In this document: positions 36,347-43,800 of the stretch, one piece after another
Layout of the letters: each line of letters starts with the position of its first letter
Position numbering within the stretch: position 1 is the stretch's first letter
Assembly (NCBI GenBank): GCA_002840755.1
Contig: PHBZ01000002.1
Location: forward strand, 62,001 to 126,000
Direction of reading: 5' to 3'
DNA length: 64,000 nucleotides
Source of the DNA: Chloroflexi bacterium HGW-Chloroflexi-10
GTDB lineage: Bacteria; Chloroflexota; Anaerolineae; Anaerolineales; Anaerolineaceae
Translations under genes and position numbers: made by a program
Notes under the pieces: generated by a model
Database searches by the model: none
Seen by the model: only the letters and a program-made list of their open reading frames with translations
What the model was told of the DNA's origin: nothing

Positions 36347-36355
36347 GTTCACCTC

Positions 36356-36386
36356 TATGTTAGATAATTATATAATAGTTAACATA
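36356..36386. promoter_or_regulatory. Inverted repeat over the Rrf2 gene promoter
   Basis: TATGTTA (36356-36362) and TAACATA (36380-36386) form a perfect 7-bp inverted repeat with a 17-nt spacer. The spacer contains the palindrome ATTATATAAT (36367-36376), which supplies a minus-strand -10 box. It lies 10 nt upstream of the Rrf2 start, so it is a candidate auto-operator. Confidence 0.4.
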
Positions 36387-36484
36387 ATCTAGAATATTTA
36401 TCAAAGTAAGTGACAAATGTCCTGAAAAAAGTTATAAATATTATGTTGTCAGACAAAGCCAAACTTAAAGCTTGTATACAGCTA

Positions 36485-36512
36485 TTGAAATTGCTATGAA
36501 AGTACCTATAAT
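36485..36512 (+). promoter_or_regulatory. Promoter of the cytochrome c lipoprotein gene
   Basis: TTGAAA (36485-36490), a 16-nt spacer and a perfect TATAAT (36507-36512) lie 40 nt before the ATG. A perfect TTGTC-A-GACAA inverted repeat (36446-36456) lies about 30 nt upstream, a place for an activator. Confidence 0.7.
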
Positions 36513-36552
36513 CGCATTAGATTTACATTAAAAAGTACCTGAGGAGGATCGA

Positions 36553-36978
36553 ATGAAACGAAATAAATTTATAATGCTGGCAGTAATCATTATGAGCGCA
36601 TTAGTGTTGTCGGCATGTGGCGGGGGCGGAGGTGACACATCAGAGGAAGTAACTGTACCTGCTCCGTATTCAGGAATGACAAACCCGTTTGATGGGGATA
36701 GTACAGCTGCAGCGGCTGGAGAAGAAATTTATGTCACCAAATGTGTGTCATGCCATGGAGAAACAGGTAAAGGTGATGGGCCGGCAGGACAGGCATTAAC
36801 ACCACCTGCAGGTGATTTGACAAAGATTGTTAGTACTATCGGAGATGATTATCTTTTTTATCGCATTTCTGAGGGTGGTGCAATGGATCCATTTAATTCA
36901 TCAATGCCAGCCCAAAAATCAGTTTTATCAGAAGATGAAATCTGGCAGGTTGTTACTCATATCAAGTCATTCAAATAG
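36553..36978 (+). CDS. Cytochrome c lipoprotein
   Basis: 141-aa exported monohaem cytochrome c. A lipoprotein signal ends in LSACGGGG (lipobox Cys about residue 22). The haem site is CVSCH, with GDGPAGQAL after it and the axial Met in SSMPAQK; the fold ends EIWQVVTHIKSF. It probably carries electrons at the outer face of the membrane to the CoxB cytochrome domain encoded just downstream. GAGGAGG precedes the ATG. It is monocistronic: its own promoter lies upstream and a perfect terminator follows. Confidence 0.92.
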   Translation: MKRNKFIMLAVIIMSALVLSACGGGGGDTSEEVTVPAPYSGMTNPFDGDSTAAAAGEEIYVTKCVSCHGETGKGDGPAGQALTPPAGDLTKIVSTIGDDYLFYRISEGGAMDPFNSSMPAQKSVLSEDEIWQVVTHIKSFK

Positions 36979-36992
36979 TTATTGGGTGTCCT

Positions 36993-37038
36993 AAAACAAA
37001 ACGCGCGAGTGAGAATTCTCACTCGCGCGTTTTGTTTT
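36993..37038 (+). terminator. Strong palindromic terminator after the cytochrome c gene
   Basis: A perfect 46-bp palindrome centred on GAATTC (37013-37018) with GC-rich arms containing CGCGCGAGTGAG, followed by a T-run to 37040. It insulates the cytochrome gene from the regulator downstream. Confidence 0.93.
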
Positions 37039-37065
37039 TTAAATTTTGGATAGTAAAATAACTAT

Positions 37066-37710
37066 ATGAAATCATTAGAGAAGATAAGCATATTACTGGC
37101 TGATGGACATGCATTATTTCGACGGGGTTTGAAAAATTTAATAGAAGAAAATTCTCGATTAAGTGTTGTTTATGAAGTATCAACTGGGAACGAGGTATTA
37201 GCTTTGGCTAATCATGCTGGCTTTAATATCATAATAATGGATGTTAATCTGCCCATATTATCTGGAATAGAAACTCTGAAGGAAATTCGCAGTTTAGGTA
37301 ACCAGATTCCAATACTTATTATGGGGATAACAGAGCAGGAAGAGATTATTTCTTCCTGTATTAAGCTGGGAGCTGATGGTTATTTTCTAAAGAGCGAGGA
37401 GGTAGAGAATCTATATAAAGCTATTTATGAAGTAGCTGAGGGAAAAAAATTTATATCGGAAAAATTGACATCCATGCTTTTTGATATTATTTCGAAGAAG
37501 AATATATTTCCTTATGAGTTACTCCTTTCATCAAGGGAGCTGGATGTTTTGAGATTATTGATAATGGATAAAAATAATCGTGAGATATCCAAATTACTAT
37601 TTGTTTCAGAAAATACCATTAAGACACATATAAAACATATATTTGCAAAGATGGGGGTTAAAAGCCGAAGAGAAGCAGTAAAAAAGGCAAAATTGTGGGA
37701 GATTAATTGA
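37066..37710 (+). CDS. NarL/LuxR-family response regulator
   Basis: 214-aa regulator with an N-terminal receiver (acidic D13, phospho-acceptor D59 in IIIMDVNLPILSG, Lys in YFLKSEE) and a C-terminal LuxR helix-turn-helix (about 150-210: LSSRELDVLRLL, NREISKLLFVSENTIKTHIKHIFAKMGVKSRREAV). No histidine kinase is adjacent, so it is an orphan. A TAAAAT box at 37054-37059 ends 6 nt before the ATG and no Shine-Dalgarno is seen, so the transcript may be leaderless. It stands ahead of the cytochrome oxidase operon and may control it. Confidence 0.9.
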   Translation: MKSLEKISILLADGHALFRRGLKNLIEENSRLSVVYEVSTGNEVLALANHAGFNIIIMDVNLPILSGIETLKEIRSLGNQIPILIMGITEQEEIISSCIKLGADGYFLKSEEVENLYKAIYEVAEGKKFISEKLTSMLFDIISKKNIFPYELLLSSRELDVLRLLIMDKNNREISKLLFVSENTIKTHIKHIFAKMGVKSRREAVKKAKLWEIN

Positions 37711-37819
37711 ACAGGGGATAATAAAATCACCCGCTATGCTGAAATAAATCACCCAATAATGTTTTACATATTATTAGATAAAAAGGGTGAAATATATATA
37801 CTATTCTTGAGGTCGAAAT

Positions 37820-38206
37820 ATGGAGAGATTTGGGAGTGAACAAAAGATTCTCATTGCTTCAATAAATCCACTTTTCACGAAAGGGATTGAACGATTGTTG
37901 CGTTTGCGGAATGATTCAGAGTATTTAAAAATCAGGACTGCTAAAAGCATGCAAGATATTCTGGTTGCCATAAAAAAATGGGAACCAAACCTGGTGATCT
38001 TGGATTATGACAATGAGAAGATTTCTCCTAAGGTTTTCTTTGACTCTTTCATTGAAAGTCAATATGAAACCCAGCTTTTGCTTTTGTCTTTAAATAATAG
38101 TGAAACGGTAAGCGTTTATGAGAGGAATGTAATTTCTTTTGAAGAGGCTACCAATTGGCTCGAATCCCCAGGTATTTTTACAAAAAGAAATTATGGAAAT
38201 ACCTAA
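37820..38206 (+). CDS. Stand-alone pseudo-receiver protein
   Basis: 128-aa protein resembling the receiver domain of the preceding regulator (KILIASINPLFTKGIERLL against ILLADGHALFRRGLKNLI). An Asp is kept at the phospho-site (LVILDYDN, D62), but the N-terminal acidic residues and the conserved Lys are lost (VISFEEA where the neighbour has FLKSEE), and there is no output domain. GAGG precedes the ATG. It ends 26 nt before coxB and is probably co-transcribed with the oxidase. It may bind a partner protein rather than act as a phosphorylation switch. Homology is judged by eye. Confidence 0.6.
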   Translation: MERFGSEQKILIASINPLFTKGIERLLRLRNDSEYLKIRTAKSMQDILVAIKKWEPNLVILDYDNEKISPKVFFDSFIESQYETQLLLLSLNNSETVSVYERNVISFEEATNWLESPGIFTKRNYGNT

Positions 38207-38232
38207 AATTACTCAAACAGGAGAAAAGGGAT

Positions 38233-39243
38233 ATGAAACATTTAGTAATAGTTGTTATATTAATAATCGGATTGACTTTTTTAACAAATTTTGTATTGCA
38301 ATCTATTGGTTTGCTGCCTGTAGAAGCCAGTACTCAGGCGGTGATCATTGACAGATTGTTTGATACTCATTTCTTGATTATCTCTTTCCTTTTTTCGCTG
38401 ATCCTTGTTTTTTTGGTCTATAGCATTGTTGTTTTCAGGCAAAAAAAGGGAGATGATGGAGATAGTGTCCATGTTACAGGTTCTTCAAGATTAGAAATCG
38501 TTTGGACTATTATCCCTTTAGGAACTGTAATTTTTTTCTCGTATTTAGGTGCTTTATCCTTGGCAGAAACTCTTAAAGTCGATGCAAAGGCTTTAGATGT
38601 AAAGGTTACTGCCGGGCAATGGTACTGGTCGTACGAGTATCCGGATTTCGAAATAACAACCGATACACTTTATTTACCCGTTGACCGTCAAGTGCGTTTG
38701 TCAATGACATCCGTTGACGTTATCCATTCTTTTTGGGTACCTGAATTTCGAGTTAAACAAGATGTATTGCCGGGCGAGAATTTGGTTAAAGAGCTTCGGT
38801 TCACACCTACCATTATTGGTGATTACACGGTGATGTGTGCTGAGCTGTGCGGTGGTGCGCATGCTTATATGAATAGTCCGGTAAAAGTACTTTCTTCTTC
38901 AGATTTTCAGGATTGGATAGATGAAGAGACTGGAAATATTCCGCAAGATCCAATTTCCAGGGGAGAAAAATTAGTTACAAAAAACGGTTGTGTCGGTTGT
39001 CATAGTTTGGATGGCGCTCCTGGTGTTGGCCCAACATGGTTAAACTTGTATGGTTCAGAAAGAAAGTTGAATGACGGTACGACCGTCATCGTTGATCAGG
39101 AATATCTGCTTAATTCTATCGTAAACACCAATGGACAAATTGTTGATGGATTTGCAGCCAATATTATGCCGCAAACATATGGCGATCAATTGAGTGAAGA
39201 TGAGATAAATAATATTATTGCTTTTATTGAATCATTGAAGTAA
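38233..39243 (+). CDS. coxB: Cytochrome c oxidase subunit II with fused cytochrome c (caa3-type)
   Basis: 336-aa subunit II. Order: N-terminal membrane anchor (about 2-22), second helix (about 48-70), cupredoxin domain with GQWYWSYEYPDF and CuA site CAELCGGAHAYM, then a C-terminal cytochrome c with CVGCH and axial Met in IMPQTYG. It accepts electrons from cytochrome c lipoproteins and passes them to subunit I. I choose ATG 38233, whose protein starts with the membrane helix; the ORF extends upstream to 38155 but adds non-membrane residues and overlaps the preceding gene. AGGAG lies upstream. Confidence 0.93.
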   Translation: MKHLVIVVILIIGLTFLTNFVLQSIGLLPVEASTQAVIIDRLFDTHFLIISFLFSLILVFLVYSIVVFRQKKGDDGDSVHVTGSSRLEIVWTIIPLGTVIFFSYLGALSLAETLKVDAKALDVKVTAGQWYWSYEYPDFEITTDTLYLPVDRQVRLSMTSVDVIHSFWVPEFRVKQDVLPGENLVKELRFTPTIIGDYTVMCAELCGGAHAYMNSPVKVLSSSDFQDWIDEETGNIPQDPISRGEKLVTKNGCVGCHSLDGAPGVGPTWLNLYGSERKLNDGTTVIVDQEYLLNSIVNTNGQIVDGFAANIMPQTYGDQLSEDEINNIIAFIESLK

Positions 39244-39259
39244 TTGAGAGGATAATCAC

Positions 39260-41131
39260 ATGAAAAAGTTCTTTAGTTTGGGAATTATCAGAGGATTACT
39301 GTTTCAATTGGTCGGATCTCTGATTGGTGCAGGAATTATGGGGGGGATTCGTGCATTAATAGGATTGCCCTGGAAAACAGAGCCTGCCATAGTTTTGGGT
39401 GGATTGTTTGGAACAATTTTCTTTATTATAGGTCTGGGTGGTTTTAGAGACTGGTGGAGGATGGCAATAGGTGAACCTGTTCCAGAGCCACATGAGATTG
39501 AAGAAGAAAAAGGCGGGTGGCGCTATTTTGGCTTCAGCCTTGATCATAAAGTCATTGGTATTCAGTACGGTGTTCTTTCTATGATTTTGCTTTCAGTAGG
39601 TGGTTCGCTGGCGCTTATTTTTCGAGTAGAGCTGGCGCAAAGCGGGTTGCAAATATTGAACTTTGTCCAATTTAATACATTGGTTGGTTTACACGGAATG
39701 GTTTTAATTGCTGCGATTTTAATGGGCATAGCAGCTGTCAGTAATTTTGTTGTTCCATTGCAGATCGGTGCTGCGGATATGGCGTTTCCACGATTGAATG
39801 CGTTTTCTTTCTGGATTGCAGTGCCTGCTACTTTTGTTTTATTAAGCGCGATGTTGTTTGGTGGTTTTGAAACCGGGTGGACCGCTTACCCTCCGTTAAG
39901 TGTGCGTGGTCCAATGGGCATTCAAATGTTTTTCCTGGGTGTATATTTTGTGGGTTGGTCGTCTATTTTAGGTGCTCTGAATTTGATTGTGACAATTATA
40001 AGGATGCGGGCAAAAGGGATGTCAATGTTTAAGATACCCATATTTGTCTGGTCTGTTTTAGCCACATCGCTTATATCAATGACAGCGACCCAACTAATCG
40101 GTCTGTCCTTTCAATTGGTTATGTTTGAGCGACTTTTGGGTATGAGTTTCTTCACTCCAGCAAACGGCGGGAATCCTATCCTTTTCCAACACTTGTTCTG
40201 GTTTTATTCGCATCCGGCAGTTTATATATTTGTGTTACCCGGATTAGGTATTATCAGTGAACTATTGCCTGTATTTGTGAGAAAACCCCTATTTGGTTAT
40301 AAATGGGTAGCAATGTCTTCCATGGGGATTGCATTAACGGGATTTTTGGTATGGGGTCATCATATGTTTACTGCCGGTATAGAAGAGTATCTACGCGTGC
40401 CGTTCATGTATAGTACGCTGTTGGTAGCAGTTCCTACTGGAGTAAAGTTTTTTAGCTGGATGGCTACATTATGGCAGGGAAAATTAAGATTTCCCGTCCC
40501 CATGCTTTTTACACTTGGGGCAATTATCGTGTTTTTAATGGGGGGATTAACCGGGCCGCCGAGTGGTACTGTATCCACAGATTTGCATTTACATGACACA
40601 TACTATATTGTTGGACATTTTCACAACACCATGTTTGGTGGTTTTATATTCCCAATCTTTGCGGCAATTTATTACTGGTATCCAAAAATTACTGGAAGAA
40701 AGTTAAATGATGTGATGGGAAAAATTCATTTCTATTTGATGACACCGGCTTTTTTGGTGATGTCTTTTGGACAAATGCAGGTAGGTTTGTTGGGAATGAG
40801 GCGCAGAATTGCTGATTATGATCCGGCTTTAAAGTTCGATAATACGCAAATGTTAATCACTATTGGTGGTTTTCTAATTGGCATTGCTGTACTTATCTTC
40901 TTTATTAATTTGATCTACAGCGCAAAACATGGAGAAGAAGCTACTGGAAATGTTTGGAAATCACGTTCCCCTGAATGGACATTACTGCCATCTCCTGTAC
41001 CTGCACATAATTACGCCAAGTATCCATTTCAAGTAGTTGGTGAGCCATACGACTATGGATTGGCTGGATCAAAATTTGTGGAATTGGAAAAAGAGTCGGC
41101 TTCAGCTGATAAGGAGATAAAACATGAATAA
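39260..41131 (+). CDS. coxA: Cytochrome c oxidase subunit I, type A2
   Basis: 623-aa catalytic haem-copper subunit. Metal ligands are visible in LHGMVL, HPAVYIF, WGHHMFT and HDTYYIVGHFHN. FWFYSHPAVY is the YS-type motif that replaces the Glu of A1 oxidases, so it is type A2. An N-terminal extension of about 90 residues carries two extra helices (LLFQLVGSLIGAGIMGG; GGLFGTIFFIIGLGGF) before the normal start at HKVIGIQY. It reduces O2 to water and pumps protons. It overlaps the small subunit IV gene by 8 nt. Confidence 0.95.
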   Translation: MKKFFSLGIIRGLLFQLVGSLIGAGIMGGIRALIGLPWKTEPAIVLGGLFGTIFFIIGLGGFRDWWRMAIGEPVPEPHEIEEEKGGWRYFGFSLDHKVIGIQYGVLSMILLSVGGSLALIFRVELAQSGLQILNFVQFNTLVGLHGMVLIAAILMGIAAVSNFVVPLQIGAADMAFPRLNAFSFWIAVPATFVLLSAMLFGGFETGWTAYPPLSVRGPMGIQMFFLGVYFVGWSSILGALNLIVTIIRMRAKGMSMFKIPIFVWSVLATSLISMTATQLIGLSFQLVMFERLLGMSFFTPANGGNPILFQHLFWFYSHPAVYIFVLPGLGIISELLPVFVRKPLFGYKWVAMSSMGIALTGFLVWGHHMFTAGIEEYLRVPFMYSTLLVAVPTGVKFFSWMATLWQGKLRFPVPMLFTLGAIIVFLMGGLTGPPSGTVSTDLHLHDTYYIVGHFHNTMFGGFIFPIFAAIYYWYPKITGRKLNDVMGKIHFYLMTPAFLVMSFGQMQVGLLGMRRRIADYDPALKFDNTQMLITIGGFLIGIAVLIFFINLIYSAKHGEEATGNVWKSRSPEWTLLPSPVPAHNYAKYPFQVVGEPYDYGLAGSKFVELEKESASADKEIKHE

Positions 41132-41324
41132 ATTGCCACCCTTAAAACGAGGAGTTGTTGTTTTTGCCATATTGAGTGTTCTGACGGCTATTGAATATAT
41201 TTTGAGTATTAATGAAGTTGCTCAAATATTTCTATGGACGGTAGCAATCATAAAATTGTTGTTTGTAGTGCAATTCTTTATGCATTTTTACCGGATTATC
41301 AATCCTGATGACGGAGGTCATTAA
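41124..41324 (+). CDS. Cytochrome c oxidase subunit IV-like small protein
   Basis: 66-aa, two-helix membrane protein (about 9-26, 32-54) of the prokaryotic COX4 type, ending QFFMHFYRIINPDDGGH. It lies between coxA and coxC with overlaps of 8 nt and 1 nt, the usual position of this accessory subunit. It helps assemble or stabilise subunits I and III. Confidence 0.8.
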   Translation: MNKLPPLKRGVVVFAILSVLTAIEYILSINEVAQIFLWTVAIIKLLFVVQFFMHFYRIINPDDGGH

Positions 41325-41893
41325 TGAATTCAATTCATTCAGCAAGCTCTAGTTATCAAAAAAAAGCAGCTACTAGCCGCCTGGGTTTATGGTTGTTTTT
41401 CCTCTCGGATGCATTTATGTTTGGCGGCTTATTAATAACTCGGTTTTATTTACTTGGAAACCGTCGTTTAGAACTTGACCAGACACTTGGATTGATCGTT
41501 ACTTCCGTTCTTTTGATCAGTAGTTTCTTTATGAATCGGGCAGAGGTAATGATGTCTCAAGGGAATTTTAAAGGCTTTAAAACATCAATCATCATCACAA
41601 TAATTCTAGGTATTGGGTTTTTGGTTGGAGTAGTTGGTCTTGAATGGGGTACTGCTCATTTTGGTCCAGCAGATGGCGCTGAAGGGGCTGTATTTTATAT
41701 GATGACTGGGATGCATGCTTTTCATGTTCTCACTGGGGTCATTTTTTTGGGAATTGTACTGAGAAATGCGAGTAAGGGAAAATATACAGCTGACCAGCAT
41801 TATGCGGTAGAAGCCAGTGCCAATTACTGGCATTTCATAGATGTGGTTTGGATTATCTATTACCCATCATTGTATTTAATGGGCATGATTTAA
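41324..41893 (+). CDS. coxC: Cytochrome c oxidase subunit III
   Basis: 189-aa five-helix subunit III. Marks are RLGLWLFFLSDAFMFGGL at the N-terminus, GMHAFHVLTGVIFLG in the middle and the C-terminal ANYWHFIDVVWIIYYPSLYL. Start ATG 41324 overlaps the previous stop. It is not itself redox-active; it supports proton uptake and stability of subunit I. Confidence 0.94.
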   Translation: MNSIHSASSSYQKKAATSRLGLWLFFLSDAFMFGGLLITRFYLLGNRRLELDQTLGLIVTSVLLISSFFMNRAEVMMSQGNFKGFKTSIIITIILGIGFLVGVVGLEWGTAHFGPADGAEGAVFYMMTGMHAFHVLTGVIFLGIVLRNASKGKYTADQHYAVEASANYWHFIDVVWIIYYPSLYLMGMI

Positions 41894-41903
41894 GGGCTTT
41901 TTA

Positions 41904-42506
41904 ATGAAGAAATACGGATTTTGGATTGTTATAAGCGCAGTAGTGTTATTTGGCGGTTTGTATGGGTTATTCGGTTTAAAACCATATGTTTTGCGTGGGT
42001 CTGTCATTGACCCGCCAATACCCGCGCCGCCTTTTACATTGACAGATCAAAATGGATCAAATTTTTCCTTGTCAGATCATTACGGAAAAGTAGTAATAAT
42101 GTTTTTCGGTTATACCTACTGTCCGGATGTATGTCCGACCGCTTTATACGAAATGAAATCCATCAAAAAAAGATTAAATAGTAAAGAAGAGAATGTCGAA
42201 TTTGTTTTTATAACGGTTGATCCTCAGAGGGATACGACAGATCAATTAAAACGTTATTTGGCCTCATATGATGAGTCTTTTTGGGGTTTAACCTCGGATG
42301 AGAATAAACTGAATGAGGTATGGAAAAATTATGGGGTTTTTCGCCAGGTTCAAGATGAAGGAAAAGTTTCGGGATATTTGGTAGATCACTCGGCGCGTTT
42401 GTATGTAATTAATCCAAAAGGAGAGTTGTTAATGACGTATACGTCAGATGCCTCAGTGGATGATATTGTTTCTGACATTGCTTATTTGATTAAACAAGGA
42501 AAGTAA
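41904..42506 (+). CDS. SCO1/SenC copper chaperone for CuA
   Basis: 200-aa membrane-anchored thioredoxin-fold protein. One N-terminal helix (about 5-24) is followed by GYTYCPDVCPTAL, with copper Cys C73 and C77, and a distal His in YLVDHSARLYVI. VFITVDPQRDTTDQLKRYL is typical of the family. It delivers or reduces copper at the CuA site of CoxB. It lies in the oxidase operon 10 nt after coxC. Confidence 0.94.
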   Translation: MKKYGFWIVISAVVLFGGLYGLFGLKPYVLRGSVIDPPIPAPPFTLTDQNGSNFSLSDHYGKVVIMFFGYTYCPDVCPTALYEMKSIKKRLNSKEENVEFVFITVDPQRDTTDQLKRYLASYDESFWGLTSDENKLNEVWKNYGVFRQVQDEGKVSGYLVDHSARLYVINPKGELLMTYTSDASVDDIVSDIAYLIKQGK

Positions 42507-42508
42507 AT

Positions 42509-43027
42509 GTGCTGATATTGACCAAAAACAAGTGGTTTCTAAGATTTATTATCAGCATGGCAGTTGGTATGATTTTTGGCTTTTTTGTTAGCGAAGCTTC
42601 GTTTGCCTTATTAAAAGAATCGGACGCTCGTTCACCGGAAATAATCGTGCTTGAAATACCGGAGGGAACATCAGAACGGATTGCGAATGGGCAATCAATC
42701 CCCACTATCCCTGAAAACATGGTGTTTTATTCCGGAGATAAATTACTCGTAAAAAACTATGATTCGGTGAGTCATCAGTTGGGACCCGTTTGGGTGCCCG
42801 CAGGTACAACAGGTACGTTATCTCTTGAAAAAGCCGAGAAGTACTTATTAACATGTACATTTCAAACCGGCAATTTATTGGGACTAGACGTTCGTGATCA
42901 TGCAACTGTGGATATCCGTGCTCAAGGTGTGTTGGCGATTGGGTTGCCATCTGGAATACTGCTCTGGTTGTTTTCTCTTGGTTTTACCCCAAAAGAAAAA
43001 ACCAGCCTTGGGAGTCAGGCTGAATGA
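42509..43027 (+). CDS. Membrane-anchored cupredoxin-like protein, copper site incomplete
   Basis: 172-aa protein with a GTG start 2 nt after the sco stop and an AAGGAAAG site. One N-terminal helix (about 10-34), a cupredoxin-like beta domain (about 45-138) with NYDSVSHQLGPVWVPAGTTG and YLLTCTFQTGNLLGLDV, and a C-terminal helix (about 140-160). The SH..GP and LLTC positions match the first His and the Cys of type-1 copper sites, but the usual second His and Met after the Cys are not seen. It is placed between sco and surf1, so a role in oxidase copper assembly is likely. No family name can be given. Confidence 0.65.
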   Translation: MLILTKNKWFLRFIISMAVGMIFGFFVSEASFALLKESDARSPEIIVLEIPEGTSERIANGQSIPTIPENMVFYSGDKLLVKNYDSVSHQLGPVWVPAGTTGTLSLEKAEKYLLTCTFQTGNLLGLDVRDHATVDIRAQGVLAIGLPSGILLWLFSLGFTPKEKTSLGSQAE

Positions 43028-43800
43028 GCAAAAAAAAGTACCAAATCAAAATATTTATTATGAGCTTTTTAGTGATTATTGGACTTGGAGTGCTTATCCG
43101 TCTGGGTGTCTGGCAACTGGAACGCTTGGATTGGAGAAAGTCTTTTAATTTGCATTACATTCAACAGATAAACGCACCAACACTCAATTTAAATAAGACT
43201 CAGGATTTTCAGAATATAACATCAATGGAATATCGCAATGTTCTGGCGACAGGTAGATTTGATTTTTCCTACGAAGTTTATTTGCAAAACCAGGTTTTCG
43301 AAAACATACCTGGTTATCATGTTATGACGCCATTAATAATAGATGAAACCAATATCGCAGTTTTGGTGGATCGTGGGTGGATCGCAATTGAAGATTTAGA
43401 GCGGATAGACGAAATAAACCGCGGTTTTGAGGATAACTATTTGGTGGGTGGAGTAATTCGGTCCGCTCAAAAAAGGGGAGTATTTGGAACAAATCCGGAT
43501 AGTGAAAAAAGCACCGATTCCAAATTCTGGATGAATGCTAATTTGGAAGAGATTCAAAAGCAAATTCCTTATAAAATATTACCTGTTTACATCCAGGCAG
43601 GTTTCTCTGAAGGAGCCGGCTTGCCTATTGGTTCATCGCCGGATGTAGAGATAACTGAAGGACCACACATGGGGTATGCCATGCAATGGTTTTTCTTTGC
43701 AGTTTTATTGGGGGTAGGTTATCCGTTTTATTTAAGAAAAGTTTTTTCTGAGGGAATAAGGAATGTGGAGGAAAGTGAAGAATATGAACGCGATTATTAA
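43024..43800 (+). CDS. SURF1-family oxidase assembly factor
   Basis: 258-aa SURF1 protein with a transmembrane helix at each end (about 10-29 and 225-243). Typical segments are GVWQLERLDWRKSFN, GRFDFSYEVYLQNQV, PLIIDETNIAVLVDRGWI and the end PHMGYAMQWFFFAVLL. SURF1 helps insert haem A into subunit I. It overlaps the gene before by 4 nt (ATGA) and the CtaA-CtaB gene after by 17 nt. Confidence 0.92.
   Translation: MSKKKYQIKIFIMSFLVIIGLGVLIRLGVWQLERLDWRKSFNLHYIQQINAPTLNLNKTQDFQNITSMEYRNVLATGRFDFSYEVYLQNQVFENIPGYHVMTPLIIDETNIAVLVDRGWIAIEDLERIDEINRGFEDNYLVGGVIRSAQKRGVFGTNPDSEKSTDSKFWMNANLEEIQKQIPYKILPVYIQAGFSEGAGLPIGSSPDVEITEGPHMGYAMQWFFFAVLLGVGYPFYLRKVFSEGIRNVEESEEYERDY

Noticed and set aside
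43763..43783. Upstream ATG for the CtaA-CtaB gene
   Set aside because: It lies within the surf1 end and uses the GGAGG that should serve ATG 43784; the extra seven residues are not part of the family.
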